Made by a program: the position numbers and the translations under genes | Assembly (NCBI RefSeq): GCF_949628265.1 | Contig: NC_088788.1 | Coordinates: 10,230,001 to 10,294,000, forward strand | DNA length: 64,000 nt | Direction of reading: 5' to 3' | Source: Cloeon dipterum | Lineage: Eukaryota; Arthropoda; Insecta; Ephemeroptera; Baetidae | The notes under the pieces: generated by a model | What the model saw: only the letters and a program-made list of their open reading frames with translations | Databases searched by the model: none | Told to the model about the DNA's origin: nothing | Part shown: positions 12,401 to 22,546 of the stretch, one piece after another | Layout: every line of letters begins with the position of its first letter | Position numbering within the stretch: position 1 is the first letter of the stretch

Positions 12401-15400
12401 TTACTTTTAATTTTTCTAGTTACATTACAATTTTACTGCAATAATTGTCCACCTCGGCATCAAACATATAATATTTTCTCCTCTTACTTGAAAGTTATCA
12501 AACCTATTCAAAATTTGTGCAACCGATCCGATCACGGCCTATTTGCTCATTACGATTTATTGTTTGCATTTGTCTGCTTGCTTTCTCTTCATTTTGGCAT
12601 GGTTTTTGTGCTTGAATAGAGTTACTCGCCGCCGCAGCTGTACTCAGTCGTGCGCACTAAGGTCAACGGCTACGCGAGGTCGCCCACGCTGCACAACGGG
12701 GTGAGCAAAGCCACTTCATAACGACGTCGGAAGCTCGCAAATTTCCGCCCTCTCTTCACGGTTCGGCGCGTTTCATTGTGCGAATTTGTTGCAGGATGAG
12801 TTGGACGCGAGCAGTCGGCCGCAGACGCCCGCCTTCCCCGTGCACCCTCGCACCCCCTACTCCAACAATGCTGCTGAGGCCGCCGGCCTGCCTCCGAAGA
12901 GCCCCACCGCCCAACGGTAAAGACTTTTAAATTTCTTGATCATGTATTTTTACTATTTTCTTATTTCGGCAGATCGATTTTTTGGGGGAACAAAATTTAT
13001 TCTTACTCTTTGTCTGTATTTTTCTATGATTTGCATGATCTATATTTCTCAGTAAAAATAGTCCTGTTGTCTTGCTATCTGTACTATTTTCATCTAGTTC
13101 TTTCAATTTTGTCGGGTCTATGCTGACCCAAAATTGGCATTTTTCCTTTGTTGCTCTCTGTGGGTGCTGCTTTTTTCGAATCATTTTATTTTCGCCTTGT
13201 TTTTATTTTGCCAGACGGCTTCGGATGCGAAAGTGGCCATCCAATACCTCCCTCTCTAGGTAAGCCAGTGAGCCACTCTTCCTCCCCTACTAACCTGGCT
13301 TATCTGGTCCTTTTTTAATTTCGAAACTCGTACGTTCATGTTCCTTCTCCAAAATCTCTCTTAGAGGACAGAGCCAAAAATTGCTAAATTGCTGTTTTTA
13401 TTTTGCTTATTATATTTTTGGAAAAAAGTTAAGCGGTTTAACGGTTTATCACTCAAATATGGCAAATTTAAATTTAAAACTGTCTCTGTCTCTTTCCTTT
13501 TGTGCTTTTTATGGGCGGTGCAAGTCTTGGTCGTCATCGTAAAGGCCATTATCGTTTATTTTAAATGTCCGTTTGCAGCCGTGAGCGGTCCATGTCTCCT
13601 GAAGGGATGAACACATCGCGGCGCTCGTCCATCCAGTCGTCTGGCGGCGAAACCGTCACGCAGGAGGTGAGCCCTGTGCACGTCAAGTTCGTCAGGGACA
13701 CGTCCAAGTTCTGGTACAAGCCCAACATCTCCAGGGAGGATGGTAAGTCAGCTCATGTGACTCCTAAATAACGTTTCATGATCATCATTTAGAGTTGAAA
13801 ATTAATTTTCACCAAGATTTATAATTTTTCTTGACGAATTGCATATTCAATTCAATTCACATAGTTATATTATTTGGAAATTTAATAAGCTTAACAAATA
13901 TATAGGTTTTATTTCTGCAAAGCCCAAACCAATTATAAAAACGTGTAAGGAAAAAATAGCAAAACAGCGATTATTTTTATCAAAATGGATCAATTTCCAA
14001 TTCCTTTAAAATTTAGCACGCTTTTACTCAATTTCAATATTTAGGAACCTGTTAAAGGTCCCTTTGGCACTTAGATATAACATTCACATTTGTTTTTCCG
14101 CAGCAATCGGCCTTCTGAAGGAGCAGGCGCCGGGCACCTTCGTAGTGCGCGACTCCAACTCATTCCCTGGCGCGTTCGGTCTGGCCCTGAAGGTGGCGAC
14201 GGCGCCACCCTCGACGCCTGGTGGTGGCAGAGACAACGAACTGGTCAGGCACTTCTTGATCGAGCCCACCTCCCGCGGAGTCAAACTGAAGGGCTGCGCC
14301 AACGAACCCGTGTTCAGTGAGTTTCTACCTTTTTGAGAAAATAACCTTTACAGGTGACCCTGATGGCTTTTTCCAGGCTCTCTCTCGGCCCTGGTGTATC
14401 AGCACTCGATCACGGCCATCGCCCTGCCCTGCCGCCTTCTGCTCCCTGAGAAGGACATCGCCCAGAATGAGGCCAGGGGCACCCTGAGCATGACCCAACA
14501 GCTGCTTGCCCAGGGCGCAGGTAACCAATTCTCGCTAATTCTTCCTGCGTCAGCTGACTGATTTTCTTTGCGCAGCATGCAACGTTCTCTACCTGATCAC
14601 CGTGGACACCGAGTCCCTGACAGGGCCCCAGGCCATCCGCAGGGCCGTGGCGCAGCTCTTCAGCTCACGTCCGCTGCCCAAAGCCACCATCGTGCACTTC
14701 AAGGTGTCCAGTCAAGGCATCACCCTGACCGACAACAGACGCACATTGTTCTTCCGAAGACACTACCCTGTCAACGCCATTTCCTTCTGCGGACAGGACC
14801 CTGACGACCACCGATGGAGCCAGAAGAGTGAAGACACTGGAATGCCCATCAGTTCAAAGTAGGTTCTTAAAGTTGCTTTTGGTGGATAAGATTTAATTCA
14901 TGAAAATAGGTGCATCTCGATCGAGCGGCAACACGCCATACATTCATGACAATATAATCTCTCTAAAAATTAAAATATTGCATTTATTTTATTTTTAATC
15001 ATTTTCATAGACAGGAGGTAACCTATAAAATTGTTTGGGGAAATTTTTAAATTTGAAGCTTGGCCATCCTATTATTTTATATAAAAATTTCAACTGTTCA
15101 TCTTTGGAAAATTAAAATTTAATTTTTAAATTATTTTCTTGTTAGAAATTTTATTTTATTTAACTAGACCAAAACGACCTCCTAGTATATAGTTAAACAA
15201 CTTCATTTTTATATATTTTTTAATGTGTTTCAGTCGGTGCTTTGGCTTTGTGGCGCGGAAGCAAGGCAGCTTGACGGCGGACAACCAGTGCCACCTGTTC
15301 GCCGAGCTGGAGCCCGAGCAGCCCGCCACGGCCATCGTCAACTTTGTGTCCAAGGTGATGATGGTGGGCAGCCACAGTCCAAGCCTCAGCGGCAAGAACG

Positions 15401-15405
15401 TCTGA
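3405..15405 (+). CDS. by: tensin (blistery-type focal-adhesion adaptor), 5' part not seen
   Basis: Tensin links integrin adhesions to actin and to phosphotyrosine signalling. Exons: 3405-3778, 5324-5724 (or from 5315), 6941-7033, 10684-10851, 11238-11375, 11648-11894, 12620-12700, 12795-12916, 13215-13259, 13579-13742, 14104-14316, 14377-14520, 14576-14858, 15234-15405. All phases join and give 880 residues to a TGA stop. The first exon starts in mid-codon, so the N terminus is missing; no PTEN-like/C2 domain is visible. Residues 1 to about 595 are low-complexity, Ser/Pro/Gln-rich, with a poly-Pro run in exon 2 and the tensin-like motif FPVHPRTPY. The SH2 domain (about 600-715) starts at [11 protein letters not shown] and has the phosphotyrosine Arg in FVVRDS (R626). 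The C-terminal PTB domain (about 730-875) includes NVLYLITVD and [13 protein letters not shown]2 followed by a terminal PTB is diagnostic of tensins. The third intron carries the foldback element. Confidence 0.94.
6497..6515. repeat. GA microsatellite
   Basis: A short (GA)n run lies in the tensin intron between 5725 and 6940, inside a CpG-richer island (about 6240-6610) with overlapping open frames on both strands. GA runs of this kind can bind GAGA factor in insects, but nothing else here supports a promoter. Confidence 0.5.
9875..10202 (+). repeat. left inverted-repeat arm of the foldback element
   Basis: This arm pairs with 10282-10609. GGCGATATCGCC occurs near 9890 and again near 9940, each time preceded by a near-repeat of AGTGAAGTT or AGTGAACTT. 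An open frame crossing the arm is mirrored on the other strand of the right arm, which explains two otherwise odd identical predicted peptides. Confidence 0.9.
10282..10609 (-). repeat. right inverted-repeat arm of the foldback element
   Basis: Reverse complement of 9875-10202. Its inner end contains a 14-bp motif (in 10284-10298) and the inverse of that motif (about 10360-10373), so the arm can itself fold into a smaller hairpin. Confidence 0.9.
13215..13259 (+). other. 45-nt symmetric micro-exon of tensin (likely cassette)
   Basis: The acceptor TTTTGCCAG precedes 13215 and the donor GTAAGC follows 13259. The exon adds 15 basic, Ser/Arg-rich residues ([14 protein letters not shown]). Both flanking introns are phase 2, so inclusion or skipping keeps frame. 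When it is skipped, the split codon becomes CGC (Arg). It lies just before the exon leading into the SH2 domain. Confidence 0.65.
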
Positions 15406-16161
15406 GTCAGTGCGAGAAAGAGAGAGTGTCTAAACGAACGCCTTGTTATGTTATCAGTCGATTGTTGATGTTGCAAAATTAAATTTATATAAATAAAAAG
15501 TATATTCGTAAAAAAAGTATATAGCAGCTATACAAACGGGATATAAAGAAAGTGGACTTATTTTGTGCACAAAACGGCGTTTTCGAGCCAAAGTTTTGTT
15601 GAAAACGGCGAACAAAGTTATATGCGGCGTTTCTTTCTGCGTTTTCTAGTTTTTGCGTTGTATCGGAAAGGAAAATCAAGTGTTTCACCTCTGCCACTCA
15701 TCAACTCGCGTTATTTCTTGTAACAAACCAACTTGTGCCATATTTCTACTTAATGAAATGTGTTGAAACGATTCGAAGACACGATTTTTGCAGCATTTCC
15801 TCTTGTTTTTCTCCTCAGGTTGAGAATATTCTGTCAGATCTGATTAATTCCATTATTACTATATTTATAATAATATACTCTGTCAGTCCTCTGTATAATT
15901 AATTATTATAATATATTTACACACAGACGCGCGCGCATAAATATATTAAAGCTATCGACTAAAATCTCACAAGCCAAACTTAAATATTGTATTTATATCA
16001 CTCTTTGAAACGAATTCTTTGGTTTTATTTGTGGCAACTTGTTAGGAGTCATTTCGTTTTTGAAAAACTATAGCAAAAGTTGTAATTCGATTCACGAACT
16101 GTTTAGAAAAATAGTGAGCAAAAAGCTTATACAAATTTGTGTATTATGATATGTCAATAAA
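15406..16161 (+). other. tensin 3' untranslated region
   Basis: AT-rich sequence after the tensin stop. It holds two AATAAA signals, an early one at about 15491 and a late one at 16156-16161, plus a CA/CG dinucleotide patch near 15922-15938. Alternative short and long 3' UTRs are possible. No other gene is seen. Confidence 0.6.
16156..16161 (+). terminator. distal poly(A) signal of tensin
   Basis: AATAAA on the + strand, 30 bp from the opposing CDC26 poly(A) signal, so the two mRNAs may end close together or overlap. Confidence 0.5.
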
Positions 16162-16191
16162 TTTTATCGATTAAACAGTGGTAATGCGTAT

Positions 16192-16197
16192 TTTATT
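16192..16197 (-). terminator. poly(A) signal of CDC26
   Basis: AATAAA read on the - strand, 162 bases after the CDC26 stop codon and facing the tensin signal. Confidence 0.5.
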
Positions 16198-16358
16198 CGT
16201 TCTGAAAAAAACTTATCTCCAACACATTCCTCACATCAACCGGCACCAAAACTAGACTTGAAGAGTTTGCAAACATCACACGTCACCTTATTCATCTTTT
16301 GCACTGTTCACCAACAGATAATATTTTCGGCGCTTTGCCCAAGAAATTTTTGAAAAAT

Positions 16359-16550
16359 CTAGGCAATGCGTGGCTGTGGGAAGAAACCAATCCTTTCGTG
16401 TCTCTCCTGGATGCTGTCCTTCTTGGGAGCAGCGGGCGTTGTCACCGGTGTCTTGCTAGTCCTCGACTCCTGCTCTTCCCGCCTCTTCTCGTCCCACTCT
16501 TTGATGTCCTCCAGCCGAAGTTCGATACGGGTTGGCTTTCTCCTGATCAT
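16359..16550 (-). CDS. Cdc26: anaphase-promoting complex subunit CDC26 (APC12)
   Basis: A single coding exon of 63 aa. CDC26 is a small APC/C subunit that stabilises the TPR protein CDC16/APC6 by inserting its N-terminal segment into it. The N terminus MIRRKPTRIELRLEDIKEWD matches the family signature: R-R-K-P-T-R, hydrophobic-E-L, then an acidic stretch. The C-terminal RHERIGFFPQPR matches the conserved RIGY.PQP tail. Human CDC26 is about 85 aa, so this copy is short, with the central acidic linker reduced. The gene has one intron in its 5' UTR: donor GTGAGT just after 16632 and acceptor before 16559, a 72-nt intron at 16560-16631. It lies tail to tail with tensin. Confidence 0.9.
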   Translation of the reverse strand: MIRRKPTRIELRLEDIKEWDEKRREEQESRTSKTPVTTPAAPKKDSIQERHERIGFFPQPRIA

Positions 16551-16631
16551 TTTTGCGAACTGAAAATCTGAAAATGCATATGTAAATTAAAATATTTTTG
16601 GTCACTTGATTATTCGATGTTAGGCACTCAC

Positions 16632-16700
16632 TGTTTGAGTTCGATCTCAAAAAGGTTTGGTCTCGATCGTGTCTGTTGAAGATTTCTCTAAAAGATGAAG
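16632..16700 (-). other. probable 5' non-coding exon of CDC26
   Basis: On the - strand this sequence ends at a good donor (AACA then GTGAGT) 72 bp before an acceptor (ATTTTCAG) immediately upstream of the CDC26 start. The transcription start is not defined; the right boundary is approximate. Confidence 0.45.
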
Positions 16701-17485
16701 CTGGCTGGGAACTAATCTAAAAATCTTGGCAGTGCACGCACAACAGATTGCAGAGTTTCTTATTTCTTTGGCAGAAAATCCGTGGAGTTCTTGATTGTTT
16801 TGGTTTTTGTTCTACAACTACCGAGAAACAGCTGATCAGCTAAAATACCGGTATACCAACTGTGAAAAACCATCATCATGAAAATAATGCAAAACAACGT
16901 GTTGAAACACCGCACGCGGTAATCGGTTTATCTCAATTTATGATCGGCGGCAATTTAGTTTGGGAAATGGGAGCGAAGTATTTAATGACTTGAATTTGTA
17001 AATGCACACTAACACTAGGTCAAAAAATTTTCAGGTGTTTTTTTATAGTTGCGCTCGTATTAAGGAAATCCTAATCAATGGTTGTTACATTTACATACAC
17101 ACAAATATCAAAACAAAAAACGCATATATCTCTTATAACGAAGGACCACTACCAAAAATGAAATATGAATTAATAATCAATTAGACCTTTAATATTCCAT
17201 CTTTTTAAAACTGGTAAAGATATAACATTTTTCAGTTTTCTAACTTAAACCTAAAACTAAGAATTTAAGGGATTTATTTACCAATCAACGCATGATCTTG
17301 ACTATGGTTTGTTCATTCTATGTTAATTAATGCTATGGCTACTCCAATCCGATTAGCAAAAATTTGGCATGGAACCTTTTCTTGAAATTGGGGTAAATGA
17401 TGTTAAAATAGAGATTCCTTAGCAAAAATTATGGATTCCTCAGACAGAAGACAAAATCAGTTCTTATTATCCAATTTTAATTTCA
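16701..17485. other. intergenic, CDC26 promoter side and VAC14 3' side
   Basis: AT-rich sequence with no coding signal. It must hold the CDC26 promoter; bases 16780-16960 are less AT-rich and include AGCTGATCAGCT, a 12-bp palindrome, at about 16831. Confidence 0.5.
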
Positions 17486-17491
17486 TTTATT
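17486..17491 (-). terminator. poly(A) signal of VAC14
   Basis: AATAAA on the - strand, about 70 bases after the VAC14 stop codon at 17559-17561. Confidence 0.55.
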
Positions 17492-17558
17492 AGGAATGAT
17501 TTAAAATTTAAAATAATAGACTTTACAAAAATATGAACTCAAAATAAATAACAACCAA

Positions 17559-20500
17559 TCACTCAATATCCACACTCTGTCCAGCTGACAAGATATTGCT
17601 TTTCTTCCCTTTCTGTCTCTGAGCAGAATGGCGCTGTTGCACATCTTGGAAATGCGAAAGAAGCTCTGCAAAGTTGATTTTATTGACTTCACTGCGGGTT
17701 TCCTTCCACGGAGAAGTTCTGGAGAAAAAAAGCAACACATAATTTATGTGACATGTTAAAATAAACTAGTACTGACTTGGATTCTCCAATCTTTGGAATG
17801 CAATTGAGTCTCCGCCGCAGAGTGTGAAACGCATCTGTTTGTGGCATCAACATCAAAATACCATAAAGGGACTGCACCAGTGGTTGGGGGCTCTCAAGTA
17901 GTTGAAGACGCATATCTGGAGCAAAATGTTGCAACAAAATGTAAATCTAATTAACATACAAATTTACTTGAAAATATCGGAGATTCAATCAATTGAATGA
18001 GCTTGTCCAGCTCGACCAGAAATTCTACTGTCACCTCCAAATCCCCACTGCAATCTTTTATTAAGGAAATTCTCAGATTCTGTATATAATAAATAATTGA
18101 AATTATTATCTTTTAGAAAGGATACAATGACTTGATTAGTGTGCTTGCGTGCGCGTAGCACTGGGTCAGGAGGCAGAGCGATACCGTGGCCACGGGATTG
18201 TGGCACCAAGTCTTGTAGAGGCAGACGAAAAGAGAGGCGCTCTCGGCAGTCTTGAGCAGCTGCAGGTCCTTCCGCAGATGCGCCAGATCGCTGGAGGTGA
18301 GCAGGATTTCGTGCAGGCAGTCAACCATCTTGCGTGCGAACTGCAGATCTTCCTCGCCTTTCAGGATTTGTGACAAACTGCGGTAAATTGACTCTGCGTT
18401 GAGGAGAACACACAGTTGTCTGCAATGTGAAATTAAATTGTCTGACAAGCTTGGATGCAAAGGGAGGGTTAATTTACTGTAAAATGAAGGGGCCCCTTTC
18501 CTCCAGAACATTTCTCTCGGAGTGGAAGTGCTGGAGAAGGGCACCCAAGAACTGAGGGAAGAATTCAGGCCCTCCAGGACTAGCATTGTCTGACAGTGAC
18601 GAGAGCACTGCCAGGGTGTGACACACAACCTCGTCTGATGGGTCCGACAGAGCGCCGACCAACGCGTTTGACGACTCTTGCAGTTTTTTGCTTACCTGAA
18701 GCAAAAGAAAGATTATATTGATTAAATCATATAATATTATGATAGGAATAATTCGATCTTTTGCGGCTAGTTTCTCCTGGGTTTTTGTAAACAAATTTTG
18801 CTTTTGAAGTTTGCCTTTTTAACTCTTTTGTCAACTTTTAAAAGGCAAAATTTGATTAATTTTTTTGATAATATTTAAGAAAAAACAATTTACAAACATA
18901 CTAAACGCTGTGAACCCCGGATTTTCAGATACCGTTTAACTCAAGTTTTAATAGTAAAACGATACGATCTATTGCGAGTGTTTTATATACTGTATTAATT
19001 AAGTGCAATAAACCACACAAAACAGGTAAAACCCGCAAAAAACACTATAAACTAAGTTTGGGAAACTCCCCAGGAGATTCCCAGCCCTGGAATAAATGAA
19101 GAGAGTCTTCTGATGAACAAAAAACAAATTAAAAAAGTTTTAAAACAGTTTTTGACTTTTTAGAGAAAAATTAGATTAAAGGCAGGTAGCGTAACAATTG
19201 CGCAACTTTCAACAACCAAACGCGAAATTCCTTGTTGCAAGAAAAGGGCAACAATCAATTCAACAATGAAAATTTTGGTGCTTTGTTGAGCGATGCGCAA
19301 TGTTACCGCGACCAGGACGAATTAATAAATGGAACAATGTTAACGTTATGAGAGAAAAGTAATTAATTCACTACGCAATTTCTAATTCTTACAAGTACCA
19401 TTGACGCCTCCTGATTTCTGCTATCATTTGTGCAGTCCATTATATAATAACAGCCTTATCTCACGCCAACTCAAACGACTGTCATCGTACAGCAAGTTTT
19501 TGTTCAGATAAAAAAAAACTCAAGCATCAACTTAACATTTTGAGCCTTTCAGTGGTTACGTCTACATTATTGGAAAATTGAGTAAGAGCCAGTTGCACCA
19601 CAGTTATTTTTTGAAATGAAACATGAATATTATCAAACACCGGGGGCCACGTTGTGATCCGTGTTGGTTCCCGCCAGTCAGAAGTCAATATGGCGTCGAA
19701 ATAACCGAGGCCAATTAGGAAAGAGTCCAGTGGCGAATCAGAAGCGTAAAAAAAGAGGCGCGTCGGCATAATAATTTAATTCCCGCGTATTTTGTGACAT
19801 TTCCATTATCCTTATGTGCCATCTAATGATCAATTCGCCAATTACCGGGGTAATCAGCTGCTACTTAAGAAATAACAACAAAATCATTCATTTTGCTAAA
19901 GATATTTTCATGATAGATAAATTTTTTAGACCTTTTTACGCTTGTAAATTTCCCGCCATACTCTACCAGACGCCATATCTGCGCGTCGCGTGAATCCAGA
20001 CCCCGTTATTATCAAAGATAATAATAATTATAAAAAATAAACATCCAATCTCAGAAGTTACTCATTAAAAACTCATTTTTAATAAAAACTAACAAGTTCT
20101 TACCTGATCGGGCATTTTCCTATTCAAATGGAGCAGCCATGTCAAGGACGCGACCTTGCTGGGGGTGGCCGATCCCTGTCCCACACTGCGCACCAGAACC
20201 TCGATGACGCTGTCCGTGTCGAGTTGACAGCTTAAATCGTCGGTTGGGTTTTCAGCCTGCTGGGAAACTAGCCGCAGAAGACTGAAACTGACTGCCTTCG
20301 CCGTCTCTCTAATATCTAGGGAAAGAGAAGCAAATTTTCTCTTATAACGACTTGAAGAGCCTTGGTAAAATTATCGTGAACACTGCAGGTTAGTAACTGA
20401 CAACTAGCGGATGTGAGAAATAATGTACTTTTCCGCTCTTCGTTCTCGTACGAGTGGCAGGGGAGGACAGCCGTCAAAATACTGGACGTGTAAGGCAGCA

Positions 20501-21942
20501 TTCCTGGCCCCGAAAGCTGAACAAACTCTTTCACCCATGTTATCGCAGTGAGCTGAGAGTTAAAACATGTTTTACAACTTAACAACAAGATTAATTAATT
20601 AGTTTACTCACTTGTAAAGACTGGTAGACTGATTGAGCGTGAACAATGAGCACATTTATCATTTTCTGGAAGTCGACTTGAGATGGATTCTTTTTAATGG
20701 TTCTTAGAAACTGGGCTAAAACGTTGTCACATCTGTTTGAGTGTTTGAATCATGTAATAGATTTTTTCAACATTTCTAATTTTTTACCTCTGTTGAATCT
20801 CTGGAGCAGGGTCTTCCAGGATTTTAAACAGACCATCCAGCAGTTCCGGAAGGTAAATTATGAGGTCTAATTTGGGCAGTTGATGCAGCAGCGACACCCA
20901 CGACAAAATGTATTCTCTAGAAAAATTGCTCTTTGTGTAGATCCGTTCGCCCAGCAGAGGAATCAGGATGGTTAAGTCGAATGTTTGGCTTTCTGTGACA
21001 ATGTCCTGCGAAAGAAACGATGAATTCAAGTCTACAATTAATTTCAGCAAACCTTTAAAATTCTGTCGAGCAACTCAGCCGCATTTCTCACGTTCAAGTC
21101 AGGGTCCGCAACAAGACCACAAAGTGCGTTGAATATTTGAGGGAAACTTGGCAGGATTTCATGACGAGCAACCTTTAAACAACCCTTAATCACTCACATA
21201 TAAGAAAATTTAAACAGCACCTTGGCGACATTGTGCAGAGCCTCACAAGCATAATAACGAACCCTCGAGTCGTTCACAGTAAATGACGCCAGTAAGGGTT
21301 CAATCAGTTCTGGCACGTATTGGGCACAGTCCTTCAAACACAAAAGAACAAATTTTATAAGAAACCCCTACTCCAAGTGTCAGTTTTAGCCTCTGCTTGC
21401 GTGAAGTCTTTATCACACAATTAGATTCTTAAAACAAAGAAAACTGCAGAAATTTAGCTAAAAGAATTAAAATGTTCACGCCAGCATAAACAGGAGAGTA
21501 TGAGCTTTCAAAGATAATTGATGAATTTTTAAAATTTTTATCTTCTTTCTACACCAGTGACACCAGAAACTCTTTACGTGAGACCAATAAAGACATAATA
21601 ATTATGTAACAGCAAGTTTAAGACAAAGAAAAATTCATACCGGTCCCAATCTGATAGCAACTGCAGCGAGGCCTATGTGTCCTCCCTTTCTGAAGTGTGG
21701 ATTTTGAGAGAGAGCAAAATCTTGTCCCAGTATTTTCAGCAATTTCTTTATTTGCATGGAATTATTGCTAACGTTGAAGTCACGGACCATCCTACGGTAA
21801 AAGCAGAGTGAAACAGCGTGTTTCAATTTTTAATATCATACTTTTCAATTTCCACAGCGGCCGCTTTTCTTTTTTCGTAGAGTTTGTCCTGCAGAGCTCT
21901 CACGCAGGCAGCACTCAGCGGCGAGTAATCCTTGTCATTCAT
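17559..21942 (-). CDS. Vac14: VAC14, scaffold of the PIKfyve-FIG4 complex
   Basis: VAC14 is the HEAT-repeat scaffold that holds the PIKfyve lipid kinase and the FIG4 phosphatase on endosomes and lysosomes, controlling PI(3,5)P2. Exons on the - strand: 21942-21842, 21791-21641, 21331-21221, 21172-21053, 21005-20788, 20732-20612, 20552-20429, 20315-20104, 18695-18478, 18419-18126, 18047-17968, 17915-17777, 17718-17559. They total 2049 nt, or 682 aa plus stop. Family signatures: N-terminal [117 protein letters not shown]. Human VAC14 is about 100 residues longer, mainly in a central disordered linker that is short here. Most introns are 40-150 nt; the intron at 18696-20103 is 1.4 kb and carries two repeats. 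The gene is divergent from ING3. Confidence 0.97.
19182..19319 (+). mobile_element. MITE copy 1 (CCTGGTCCCGGCAAAATTGC family), degraded
   Basis: This copy shares with those at 26098 and 50445 the internal blocks CAACTTTCAACAACCAAACG and AAGGGCAACAATCAATTC and the right end ACCAGGACG. Its outer left end has diverged. It lies in the long VAC14 intron and has no coding capacity. Confidence 0.75.
19640..19990 (-). repeat. dispersed repeat with terminal GACGCCAT motifs, copy 1
   Basis: The right side, read on the - strand, contains GCGACGCGCAGATATGGCGT. It matches the sequence at 58435-58460, GCGACGCGCAAATATGGCGT, at 19 of 20 positions, with further similarity on both sides (GATTC before, GGAGTAT-like after). 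The left side holds another ATATGGCGTC (about 19688), so both ends carry the GACGCCAT core in inverted form. This suggests a small TIR element. Outer boundaries are approximate. Confidence 0.5.
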
Positions 21943-22546
21943 TCTGGCAGTCTCAGGTCAGTCAGGACACTTCCAGGTGAGAAATTGAAGGCCCGAAAAA
22001 TATTTACTAAGCGGTTGAAATGACCAGTTTCGGTCACACTAGTTTGTTGACGAAACAAACCACAAATAAACTGGTGGATTTGGCTCGCCCTGTGCTGTGC
22101 TGACAGAAACACGGAAAATATAACTAACTAATCAGTTTGGAAGCACGCCCCCTTTTTCATTGAAAACTCGCCCCCTTTAAAATCACGTGCTTTTTAGTAT
22201 TTTGTATCGCCAAAATTAAATTAATACGATTGAGAATAAAGGGATGAAAAGGACAGTTATCAATCATTAATAATTATTATAAAAAGGTTAGATAGATTAG
22301 AGTGAAACTCAATAATTAATCATTTGATAAACATTCCTCCACTGCTCACTGCTTCCTTTCGCGCCAAAGACTTTGAAATAAAACAAATGCCATACGTGGC
22401 GCAGTGAGCGCAGCGCTTGAGCATAATTCTTGTTATTGCGTGCCTCAGACTGCTCAAAATTGTGCTATTTCTCGAAAATATCGGGAAACGAGTGTTCCGC
22501 GACCTTAAAAAGTTCTTGTAATCGATCAATCTAATACTCAAGCATA
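21943..22546. promoter_or_regulatory. shared divergent promoter of VAC14 and ING3
   Basis: The 604 bp between the two start codons must hold both promoters and 5' UTRs. Two identical GC-box-like decamers, CGCCCCCTTT, lie at 22146-22155 and 22169-22178, followed at once by the E-box CACGTG at 22184-22189. KLF/Sp-type factors and bHLH factors bind such sites. No TATA box is placed convincingly for either gene. Both genes are housekeeping types, which fits a TATA-less bidirectional promoter. Confidence 0.6.
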
